A DNA stretch of 64,000 bases from Nelumbo lutea (Eukaryota > Streptophyta > Magnoliopsida > Proteales > Nelumbonaceae), in assembly GCA_022828595.1 (NCBI GenBank), contig JAKGHH010000001.1, positions 209,436,348 through 209,500,347 on the forward strand, in the 5' to 3' direction. The notes beneath the pieces were generated by a model. It ran no database searches and was not told the DNA's origin. It saw nothing but the letters and a program-made list of their open reading frames with translations. Numbering within the stretch: position 1 is the stretch's first letter; the number at the start of each line of letters is the position of its first letter. The translations under genes and the position numbers were made by a program. Of this stretch, positions 56,001-64,000 are shown one piece after another.

Positions 56001-59000
56001 TACTTGCCAAATCTCAAAACAAAGGAAGCTATAGTGATTCGAATACAAATCTCCTAGCGTGCAAACATTTCATTACACTTCCAAACCACTATGCCAAATT
56101 ACATTATGTTAATGAAAGCGAAATAAAATAGATTTTATTACCTTTCGTGTTCACATGCAATTTTATACAAAAAAACTTTTACAAAAGCAATTTTACAAAG
56201 AAATTTTATGAAAATAACTTTTATGAAAGCACTTTTACACAAGTACTTTTACACGAAAGTACTTTTATAAAAGTACTTTTACAAAAATACTTTTATAAAA
56301 ATACTTTTACAAAAGCACTTTATGAAAGTGCTTTTACGAAAACACTTTTATGAAAGCACTTTTACAGAAGTACTTTTACACCTTTTATTAAAGTACTAAG
56401 AAAACACTTTTATGAAAGCATAAAAGTACTTTTATGAAAACACTTTTATGAAAGTACTTTTACGAAAGTACTTTTACACAAGCACTTTTACAAAAGTACT
56501 TTTATGAAAGCATAAAAGCACTTTTATAAAAGTACTTTTATGAAAGCACTTTTACACAAAAGGACATTTATGAAAGCATAAAAGCACTTTTGTAAAAGTG
56601 CTTTTATAAAAGTACTTTTACACAAGTGCTTTTATAAAAGTGCTTTTATGAAAGTACTTTTACAAAAACACTTTTATAGAAGTACTTTTGTAGTACTTTC
56701 ATAAAAGTACTTTTGTGAAAGTACTTTTATAAAACTTCCGCAGTTTTTGCAATTTTCTGTTATTTTCTGCATTTTTGGGTATTTTTATGCAATTTTACAA
56801 TTTTTTGGTATTTTCTACATTTTCTAAAATTTTCCGGTATTTTTCTACATTTTCTACAATTTTCTGGTATTGTTTTTCATATTTTCCAATTTTTTTTGCA
56901 AAATTTACGAATTTTCTATAATTTTTTAGTTCTTTTGCATTTTCTTCATATTTCTACATTTATCTACAATTTTTGCATTTTCAGGTATACGGGTTGACCT
57001 AACTCATTTTTGTCACGTGATAGTCTTGAGAAGGATTATTCTCTCAATTTATTATTTTGTGTACGGGGTCGTCCCTACCCATTTTTGTATTTATAAGTGA
57101 TGATAGGTGGGCTAGTATGGGTCAGGGTGGTTAAATGTCAACATGATGGGTCAGGTGGGTCAATATGGGTGGGTCAGGGTGGGTTAGGGTTAGGGTGGGT
57201 TATGACCCTTTAACTAGGATTGATCATGGGTCATAGTGGGTTGGTGGGTCAATATGGGTGGATTGATATTCAACCCTTACCCAACCCAACCCAACCCACC
57301 CATTTGCCACCCCTAGCACCCAATAATAAGAACAAGGTCTACAAGCATTTTTTTTGGGGAATTACCTATTACATAGTACACATTACAGGGGAATCAGGGA
57401 TGGGGACAGAGATGGGTGCACACGAGGCCCACAGGCCATATCACAGAAAGCCTGTAGTTCAGCAGATTTGATCCTGCACCTCCTATTTGGATAGATTCCA
57501 ACTGGCCATCTCAACTACTTGGTCGTCGGCAGGTCTATTAGCATAGTTTCTTGCTTCTTGTTATTGAAAACCATTAACAATCCCCCCTAACTTCACGGAG
57601 TTAACATGGGATGTGATAAACAATATGGAGATGTACTAAAGCATCTATACTAGGGAACCAATAGGAAAAAATTGCAAGGATTTTCCAACACAAAAAGATG
57701 GATGTAATGTCATTATTGATAATAGTCACCAACTCACAATAAAGATGGACCATTGAAATATCAACTAGGGAGAAATTTAGAAGAGTCACACTTGCTATAT
57801 TTGATTTGAAGGAAAAGGTAGAGAAAGGCTTGTAAAGGTTTCCCTACCTTTCCCTTTCCCTACTTTTTCCTTCAAACCAAACACAGCCTATATGTTGTCA
57901 TCAAAAGATAGCAAACTATTGCCTCCCACAATCACCAAGGACAACCAATGTTAATGGACTAGAATTCTTAATATTCCTTCCTGAATAAAGCTCAAGTAAT
58001 TGCACCATATTCTAGCCCTATTGGAAATGCAATGTCAATAAATGCAGAGATTGCATCACTCTTTTTGGCATTGAAGATTGGGTTCTCACTGGGTTTCAAA
58101 GGCATTTGAAGTAGAGGAAGATTTTTTTTTTTATCAGTAAAAATCTTTCATTAATAACAGAGAGATTAAGATACAATAGATAAAGATTGCATAGGAAATT
58201 GCAATCTCCAGCAATCAGTTACAATTCTGCCCAATACAATGAAGATCTATTTGCCCCTTGTTTTGCTAGGGTATCCGCCATCCCATTTGCATCCCTTTTA
58301 ACCCAACCAAACTGAAAGTTGAACTTCCTTGCAAGTGTGTCAATTTCTCTGAAAATAAACTTGAGCTTCCAAGGTGCTGATGTGATGTTTTTGGCCCAAG
58401 AGATGACCAATAGAGAGTCTCCTTCAATTTCTAAGTCTGTTGTTCCTATCTGCTCAGTCATCTTTAGACCTTGAAGTAGGGCTAGAGATTCAGCCTGTAT
58501 TGAGTCACCATAACCTATTGGTCCAGAGTAGAGTGCCACCACCACACCTAGATAACTTCTAAACACACTCCCCTATGCCTGCCCTTCCAGGGTTGTCAAG
58601 AGAAATCCCATCAAAATTCAGCTTTAGTTTGTTCCGTGCCAGTGGCTTCCATTCCATGCTTACAAGAACTTTGGGTACATCTGTTTGACACAGGAAAGAG
58701 GGGATGAAAAGACTTACCACATCCTGTGGGGGAGTCCATCTGCACACCTAGATAATTTCTAAACACACTCCCCTATGCCTGCCCTTCCAGTGTTGTCAAG
58801 AGAAATCCCATCAAAATTCAGCTTTAGTTTGTTCCGTGCCAGTGGCTTCCATTCCATGCTTACAAGAACTTTGGGTACATCTGTTTGTGCTATTTCAGCC
58901 CAATTCCTTAGTATCTCATTCGTGGAGTAGTTTCCAAATATCTCCATGGTCTTCACCCAATGTGCAGTTCTGATTTTTATGGCTTCAATAACTTCCTCTT

Positions 59001-62000
59001 CCTGAAAAGATTCTTAGGTTTCTTTCCTCCCAAATAGTCCATATTGTAGCTGCTCTCACTGCCTTCCATATACATTTTCCCCTTTTCTTCCGTTGACACA
59101 GGAAAGAGGGGATGAAAAGACTTACCACATCCTGTGGGGGAGCCCATCTGCACACCTAGATAATTTCTAAACACACTCCCCTATGCCTGCCCTTCCAGGG
59201 TTGTCAAGAGAAATCCCATCAAAATTCAGCTTTAGTTTGTTCCGTGCCAGTGGCTTCCATTCCATGCTTACAAGAACTTTGGGTACATCTGTTTGTGCTA
59301 TTTCAGCCCAATTACTTAGTATCTCATTCGTGGAGTAGTTTCCAAATATCTCCATGGTCTTCACCCAATGTGCAATTCTGATTTTTATGGCTTCAATAAC
59401 TTCCTCTTCCTGAAAAGATTCTTAGGTTTCTTTCCTCCCAAATAGTCCATGTTGCAGCTGCTCTCACTGCCTTCCATATACATTTTCCCCTTTTCTTCCG
59501 TTGACACAGGAAAGAGGGGCTGAATAGACTTACCACATCCTGTGGGGGAGCCCATCTGCATCCAAAGAGAGAACAAACAACACTCCAAATACCAAAAGCA
59601 AAAGAGCAAGATAATAGTAAGTGGGTTAGAGTTTCACCACATCCCAAACAAAGGACACACACATGAGGAGAGAGGAAATTGGTTGGCCTCCTTTTCTGTA
59701 GCACATCACAAGTGTTTACCTTCCCTAGGAACACTTCCCAACAGAATGCTTGTACTTTTGGAGGAACCGGTTTAGTCCAAATTTCTCTCACTGGGAAGTT
59801 CACCCCCATAGGGTTAATATGAGTGAGCAAACCAAAGAAACATGCACAGGAAAATAAACCATCAAAAGTTGGGGACCACACTCTACAATCAGCTATAGAT
59901 TGGTCCAAGTAGACCCTCTCAAGTGTTGAAATCAACAGCACTAGAGACTCACTCATTTTCCCTCAACCCTCTTCTAAAGCCAAAATCCCAAGAGATCCCT
60001 GATTCTGAAAGCACACCGAACCTAGCATTGAGGAAGATATTACAATCTTAATAGGATGGAGGGCCTCACAGTCAGTTGGCCCATGAACATAATACACACC
60101 ATTAGAGGCAAGAATTTTGGAAAATAGGAATGAATACAAGGTTAGCCAATTCCAACCAAAGATTTGGCATGAAATGGGTAGTAAGGAGCTCATTGTATTG
60201 GGATATAAATGTCAAATTAGGTTTTGTTTCTGCATTGTTGATTGTTCTTTTGGTCAGCCTCAATGGATGTGCTTACTCTCTCTTGTTTTTATTTTATATA
60301 CATTTCTGATGGTGCACAATCTGGCAGCTCCCTGCTGGCTGATGACTCGGATGTCGAGCTAAAGGATTTCCTGTTAGAAAGTGACTCAGAAGCCGAGCTA
60401 AGTTGATTAGCAAACTGTGTAGTTCTCTAAAGAGACTTGCAAGGAAATAGTTTTAGAGTACCCGAGGTGGGTGATCCGCGCAAAGGGCTAAGATCCGTTC
60501 AATTGACTTTGAGGCAAACAATGTGGTAGGTGGGCTTAACAGTAGAGCATTGTTACTCCAAGAGAATTCGGTCTTGATAACGAGCTCAAAGAGTAAGTCG
60601 GCGAGCACGTCTTACAGGTCGCTACCTGTTCGCAAGTCAACTCAGCTGGTCCTCAGAGGTCGCTCCTACATCAAGGTACATTAGGTCAGCCAAACCAAGG
60701 TACTATGGGTCGGCCTTGGACAATGCTAGCCACTATGCCGAGGTGGTCTGCTTACTCAGTGCAGAGGTGTCATCTAGGTGTCTAGGGGTGCCATGTGTCG
60801 TGATGTTAATTGGAGGACCAAATTACCCCTCATCAATTTCCATCCTTACCACTTGAGATGGATTTTTTTTACTTGATCAGCAACAAGAAAAATTTTATGA
60901 ATAAAAAAGGAAAGGATCTTGAGATGGAATATTTCATATACTTATGAGATTTCTATTTTTAAAAGCAATCTTTTTTATCTTGTTACTTGTTAGAAACTTG
61001 TTTTTATTTTGTTTATTAACAGGTTTAGGCCACAGGGCATAGAGATCTTTTTACCCTTTCTTTTTATTGCTTATGTGTACAACAACTTAAGTAGGGGCAT
61101 AAGAGTCATAGCAGCCAACTTATTTATTAATAAAAAATGGCATGGCAGTTAGAGGTTGTTATTCTCTTCTCCTCTCTCTGCCACAACCCTAGTTCTCTCC
61201 TTTCCCCTCTCTTCTTACACTATTATTCTCCAATTTTCTTCTATTTTCTCTTTATTTTTAAGGTTGTTCACATTACCAAAAAAAGGATCCTTGAGTTCCT
61301 TTCAATCCAAATAATCACTACCTGTATATGCTTCTCATAGAAAAGTTCCCTATTTTAGTAAGAGGAGAGAGAAACAAAGTCAGGAGCCTCCAAATAAAGG
61401 GAGCATCCATTGAGAACCAAATAAAGGGAGAAAGTAGTTCCACATACCCATTGAGAAAGATCAAGAGAGAAATATGTAATTGGCATTCTAACATCGGCCT
61501 TACATATGATGCAAACATGAGAGAAAACAAGAGAAAGAACAATGTGAGAATGGGATTGACTACTTGAGTATATGAATCCTGTCCTGCTGCTGTGCCCTAT
61601 CAAATCTTGTCATGGGTTCAAGTCCTATCTCAGATACATTCATTTCCATGTTTGACACTGGCCCATGTGTAAGTTACAGAGTTTTGATTGCTCCATATAA
61701 CATGGCTAATATTATAGCTTTCCTAAAAATAATTTCCTTTCAGACACATTGACATTTATCAGTCAACAGCATTCTACTTCCTCCAACCTGCACTAATTAT
61801 TTGGGAAACATCGTCCCTCTCTCCCTCCCTCCCTCCTTGTACCAAGGTAGAATGCAGCCAGCCTAGCCCAATCCTCATATATAGAAGAAATTATTGAATG
61901 ATGCACTTATTTTTAAATCATACAAAAACATAGTAAACAATAATTGTGGGTGGATAAGAAAGGCAGACCTGAAGGCTTGAAGTATCACAAGGGGGATAAA

Positions 62001-62133
62001 CTCTAGTAGTACGTGTAGGAATTTTCCAGAGCTTCTCTATATGAGATTGTGTCCATGAAGAGTTAACCATGGCAACATCTGCACAGGAGCCCACAATCCC
62101 ATACATCCAGCTAAAGAATGCATAGTAGATAAC
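49760..62133 (-). CDS. ALG11: ALG11 alpha-1,2-mannosyltransferase, C-terminal part (gene runs off the window)
   Basis: ALG11 (GT4 family; LEW3 in Arabidopsis) adds the fourth and fifth mannoses to the dolichol-linked N-glycan precursor on the cytosolic face of the ER, using GDP-mannose. Five exons join in frame (61969-62133, 54807-54875, 54498-54691, 50097-50206, 49760-50001) into 259 residues, roughly the last 55-60 percent of a ~460-aa protein. Conserved words: [67 protein letters not shown] (holding the GT4 E-x7-E motif, Glu162 and Glu170 of this fragment), [14 protein letters not shown] and [13 protein letters not shown]. All splice sites are GT/AG and there are no stops, so it looks functional. 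Upstream exons must lie beyond 64000. Introns of 7093 and 4291 bp are packed with transposons. Confidence 0.93.
50097..50206 (-). CDS. ALG11: ALG11 exon (E-x7-E motif)
   Basis: Completes Arg143 and encodes [36 protein letters not shown]. Acceptor ATGAGCAG|GGACTT, donor CAATTG|GTGGGT. Confidence 0.93.
50207..50939. other. ALG11 intron, 3' part; nothing recognised
   Basis: AT-rich intron DNA. The open frame 50053-50466 on the + strand is antisense to an exon and the intron, not a gene. Confidence 0.5.
50940..51847 (-). mobile_element. 5'-truncated L1 LINE in an ALG11 intron, 12-bp TSD
   Basis: TCATACAACCTT at 50928-50939 and 51848-51859 flanks the insert. Read on the - strand (same direction as ALG11) it gives zf-RVT-tail words, then [20 protein letters not shown] (RNase H start with catalytic Asp), [18 protein letters not shown], and an RNase H end [20 protein letters not shown]. 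The 3'UTR contains AGGTTGCACCTC...GGGATGCTTGTAATAG, and the poly-A tail shows as a T-run at 50939-50949. Confidence 0.88.
51860..52749. other. ALG11 intron; degenerate GCACCTTGCACC repeat
   Basis: 52330-52420 has GGTGCACCTTGCACCTCGGC, the vocabulary of the CAGTG...TTTAAAAGG hAT family at 62.2-63.6 kb, but no ends were fixed. Otherwise unremarkable. Confidence 0.4.
52750..53480 (+). pseudogene. L1-type LINE fragment (zf-RVT), antisense in ALG11 intron
   Basis: PSRVAFML, then [20 protein letters not shown] and GQEST, then [16 protein letters not shown], the zf-RVT part of a plant L1 from a different subfamily. Short open frames at 52929-53135 and 53567-53932 are not genes. Confidence 0.6.
53481..54497. 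other. ALG11 intron, 5' part; nothing recognised
   Basis: AT-rich intron DNA. Overlapping - strand open frames at 54058-54416 match nothing I know. Confidence 0.4.
54498..54691 (-). CDS. ALG11: ALG11 exon
   Basis: Starts [20 protein letters not shown] and ends [11 protein letters not shown] plus two bases of Arg. Acceptor GATTTCTCAG|AATCAA, donor GTACAG|GTGTTT. Confidence 0.93.
54807..54875 (-). CDS. ALG11: ALG11 exon
   Basis: 23 codons: [20 protein letters not shown] then PEK. Acceptor TTCCACACAG|GTACTT, donor CAGAGAAG|GTGCTA. Confidence 0.92.
55205..55428. mobile_element. hAT MITE, TIR CAAGGTTCAAA, perfect 8-bp TSD
   Basis: Starts CAAGGTTCAAAATATC, ends GCTACTTTGAACCTTG; GAAGGAAT flanks both sides (55197-55204 and 55429-55436). 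The interior has GGGGCGTATCGGGCGATA and CCAATACGGGCCGATA. 224-bp relative of the 880-bp element at 18634-19513. Confidence 0.93.
55820..57315. mobile_element. Non-autonomous hAT element (TAGGGGTGGCAA type) carrying a palindrome array
   Basis: Left end TAGGGCTGGCAATC, right end ATTTGCCACCCCTA; GCACCTAA (55812-55819) and GCACCCAA (57316-57323) form a 7/8 target duplication. Subterminal DNA is rich in GGGTTGGGTC/CCCAACCC repeats, and the core carries the 14-bp array plus TTTTCTACATTTT repeats (56755-56980). No transposase. It lies in the 7.1-kb ALG11 intron. Confidence 0.88.
56155..56735. repeat. Palindromic 14-bp minisatellite (AAAAGTACTTTTAY)
   Basis: About 40 copies of AAAAGTACTTTT or AAAAGCACTTTT joined by TA/AC/TG dinucleotides. 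Because the unit is 14 bp, the reading frame shifts at each copy, so the Tyr/Phe/Lys-rich open frame over it (56147-56353) is an artefact. Confidence 0.92.
57793..57888. mobile_element. Tourist-like MITE, second copy
   Basis: GCTATATTTGATTTGAAGG pairs with CCTTCAAACCAAACACAGC around a short hairpin. Same family as 32173-32301; the 3-bp duplication is not visible here. Confidence 0.75.
58121..60110 (-). mobile_element. L1-type LINE (zf-RVT and RNase H) in the 7.1-kb ALG11 intron
   Basis: On the - strand, 59393-59956 is open for 187 codons: [51 protein letters not shown] (zf-RVT, CxxC...H....C), [13 protein letters not shown] and [14 protein letters not shown]. RNase H is split: [19 protein letters not shown] (58559-58747, catalytic Asp) and, one frame over, 58219-58566 with [27 protein letters not shown] and [20 protein letters not shown], so all four acidic residues survive. 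The poly-A tail is the T-run 58122-58132. TAGAGGAAGA at 58112 and TAGAGGCAAGA at 60103 may be a decayed target duplication. Same orientation as ALG11. Confidence 0.85.
58543..59558. repeat. 408-bp tandem amplification within the L1
   Basis: CACACCTAGATAA-TTCTAAAC starts at 58543, 58743 and 59151. The second and third copies are 408 bp and nearly identical. The first is 200 bp because 208 bp between TCTGTTTG and ACACAGGAAAG are missing. Each unit runs from the zf-RVT tail to the RNase H start, so the C-terminal link of the ORF is repeated. Confidence 0.95.
60111..61968. other. ALG11 intron, 5' part; GC-richer island at 60330-60840
   Basis: 60330-60840 is clearly GC-richer (ACTCGGATGTCGAGC, GGTGGGTGATCCGCGC, GGTCGGCCTTGG) and ends in CCCCTCATCA. 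TGATGACTCGG near 60340 with TCATCA near 60836 could be LTR ends, but no 5-bp duplication flanks them. The rest is AT-rich without coding signal; a (CCCT)n run lies near 61815. Confidence 0.35.
61969..62133 (-). CDS. ALG11: ALG11 exon (first in window)
   Basis: 55 codons, [20 protein letters not shown] to [10 protein letters not shown], phase 0 at both ends. Acceptor CTGTGCAAG|GTTATC, donor CTTCAG|GTCTGC. Confidence 0.93.
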
Positions 62134-62321
62134 CTTGCACAGAGACAACAAAACACTGCCACAAAAGAAGGAACTGTGAGATGCTTCATAGGAAAGAAAT
62201 ATTATGCACATGCAAATAGATATAAAAGTGAAAAACTATATATGATGCAAGCAAGGCTTTAAAAAGGTGAAAGGCAGAGGCAAGGCATAAGCCTCAAAAT
62301 ATATATTATACTATATTATAT

Positions 62322-62328
<7 letters not shown>

Positions 62329-62383
<55 letters not shown>

Positions 62384-62392
62384 ATATATATA
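62329..62392. repeat. (TA)n / (TATG)n microsatellite
   Basis: Long TA run with a short TATGTATG interruption at about 62371-62381. Confidence 0.95.
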
Positions 62393-62576
62393 AAAAGTTA
62401 AAAACCCATATGATTTTTTAATTTTTATGTGTATATCATATGTACATTGGAGTACAATCCTTTTCTTTCAAAGTCAATTTATAATATTTATTTCTTTATC
62501 ACACATTTGTATTAATAAGAAGCCCATGTTTTTGAAATTTTATTTTATGTTTACAACCATTTTACTTAGTTTACAT

Positions 62577-63191
62577 CAGTGATTTAAAAGGTGCGCCTAA
62601 GAACCCCCCATTTCTAATGTTGTTCATTCATTCATTGCAATAAAATATCTTCTTAAAAGGCAGTTAAAGCTATAAAATCATTAATTTTTATGTGAGAAAT
62701 AAGAATTTCAGACCCTAACATAGACTTGTTCGGGCTTGCCTCGAGGGGTGTGGTACAAAGGCGACTCATAGAATCAAGAATGCAATATGTTTTACATCAC
62801 ATTAGCTACTTGAAGCAATGCAATTAAGGAAAAAAAAGAGATTGTAGGTCTTACATGCTTGAAAATGCTTTATATATTTGCTTTTATTTTTAAATTTTCA
62901 TTTGAATACACTTTACGTGCTATGTTTATGTATTTTAATTTTAGATAATAGGTTTTTTAAACATTTATTTTAATTTTTAAGTTTATACTTTTTTATTAAC
63001 ATTATGTTTATTATTCTTTTGAATTTTTTGCATTTTTTAAATTTTGGTTTTTTTTTTGAATTTTCTGACTTTTTTTATTTTTTAGCTTTTTTTTGTAATT
63101 TTGCACCTTGCTTAAAAAAGGTGCGTGCCTTGCGCCTCAGGTGCAAATTGGCCCTTGCACTTTTTTTGTGCCTTATGCTTTTAAAACACTG
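62577..63191. mobile_element. Non-autonomous hAT element, TIR CAGTGATTTAAAAGG
   Basis: Left end CAGTGATTTAAAAGGTGCGC, right end GCTTTTAAAACACTG; GTTTACAT (62569-62576) and GTTTACAC (63192-63199) give a 7/8 duplication. Subterminal GTGCGTGCCTTGCGCCTCAG repeats mark the family. A similar left end, CAAGGCTTTAAAAAGG, stands alone at 62252, suggesting nested copies. Confidence 0.85.
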
Positions 63192-63481
63192 GTTTACACA
63201 TATTCTAGTCTATTTTCAATTTAAAATAATTTATAAATTTTTGAATGAACGTTTTCCATCATATACAACTTCATGATTGGAACTAAATAGATTGAGAGTG
63301 GATAAAAAAGAGTTTGACCATTTTTTAAGTTGAATGCTTTTATTTTATTTATTTTTTATTTTCCAGTTAACAAATAATCATCGCTATCATTTTTATTTGA
63401 AAATTGGCGGGTCCCATTGCCATGTGTCATGGGTGAACATGTGAATGGAGATGATATTCTCACATGTGGTACATCATGACA

Positions 63482-63640
63482 GTGATTTAAAAGGCCCGCA
63501 GGCAAGGCAAATTTCAAGGTATGCACCTTGCCTAGGCATGTGTCAGTGTGCCTTGCGCCTCAGCCCAGGTGCATGTGCCTTTTTTATGTTTTGCACTTTT
63601 TGGTGTTTTGTAGGTGTAGTGGTTGGGCCAGGGGCTCTGC
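63482..63640. mobile_element. Left end of another CAGTGATTTAAAAGG hAT element
   Basis: CAGTGATTTAAAAGGCCCGC followed by CACCTTGCCTAGGC and TTGCGCCTCAGCCCAGG. The right end was not found before the window ends. 63650-63690 (CCTAGAGGCAAGCCCAAACA) matches 62720-62745 in reverse complement, as in the sister element. Confidence 0.65.
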
Positions 63641-64000
63641 CTCGAACCCCTGACCAAGCCCCTAGAGGCAAGCCCAAACAAGTCCTTGTTAGGGATTTAA
63701 AATTCTTAATTTCACTCTCTACCACAACCCTTGATTAACTAGAGATTTGATTGGCCCTAGTTACCTTTCATAAAGAAGGAAATTGGCAATTTGCATGGTG
63801 AGAATAATCTCTAATCAATTTCTCTCTTTAATTATTGACTAGATTTCCATCTGTAGGACTTGAGATGGGCTTTAGTTGGATTATCTCCATAAATAAATAA
63901 GATTTGTAATTCAAATTTGAATTTTAGTTTGACTTCAAAGTGGGTCTCACATGGACCCTTCCACCATGCTAATGGATTTGTATTAGGAAAGCCCAAATGT

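Larger units (their letters stand above)
62134..64000 (-). other. ALG11 intron continuing off the window
   Basis: No further ALG11 exon: the expected upstream residues (a CYTHYP-type motif) are not encoded here. The DNA is hAT-family repeats, listed separately, plus AT-rich sequence. Confidence 0.6.

Noticed and set aside
56147..56353. 68-codon Tyr/Phe/Lys-rich open frame
   Set aside because: A translation of the 14-bp palindrome array, shifting frame each unit.
60330..60840. Full gene or confirmed LTR in the GC-richer island
   Set aside because: No open frame of useful length and no flanking duplication. Left as unresolved.

Overview
This is a piece of a plant (angiosperm) nuclear chromosome. 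It is AT-rich, its genes carry introns, and most of it is decayed transposable elements. Only three cellular genes could be supported. They are: a small intact zinc-finger gene on the + strand (2726-3040); a complete seven-exon LHP1/TFL2 (LIKE HETEROCHROMATIN PROTEIN 1) gene on the - strand (24115-30287); and the C-terminal part of an ALG11-type alpha-1,2-mannosyltransferase gene on the - strand (49760-62133), whose first exons lie beyond the right edge. I cannot name the species. The gene set and repeat types fit a non-grass flowering plant.

Left part (1-10 kb): a 1.5-kb Mutator-like element, the zinc-finger gene, then a graveyard of L1-type LINE pieces. One long L1 relic (5578-9260) has its reverse transcriptase split by a hAT-like element carrying a palindromic AAAAGTACTTTT-type array. 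Middle left (10.5-21.7 kb): at least two decayed Ty1/copia elements on the - strand, broken up by an old hAT transposon with recognisable transposase domains (13.0-16.0 kb) and by a non-autonomous hAT element with TIRs and an 8-bp target duplication (18634-19513). LHP1 follows; its 4.5-kb fifth intron holds L1 tails and an RTE LINE that was itself hit by an L1.

Middle right (30.7-41.9 kb): an old Ty3/gypsy element of Tat-like layout (LTR, gag, protease, RT, RNase H, integrase, antisense ORF, LTR) sits about 0.4 kb upstream of the LHP1 start codon. A 1.95-kb solo LTR and a Tourist-like MITE are nested in it. From 41.9 to 48.8 kb the DNA is intergenic repeats, MITEs, an LTR relic and a tRNA-derived SINE. 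ALG11 occupies the right part. Its two huge introns (4.3 and 7.1 kb) hold L1 insertions, hAT elements and a tandemly amplified L1 segment.

The three genes are unrelated housekeeping or chromatin genes and form no operon or cluster. The most informative content is the nested-insertion record: at least nine target-site duplications can be read directly, and they order several transposition events. I found no CRISPR array, bacterial-type operon, rRNA gene or tRNA gene.
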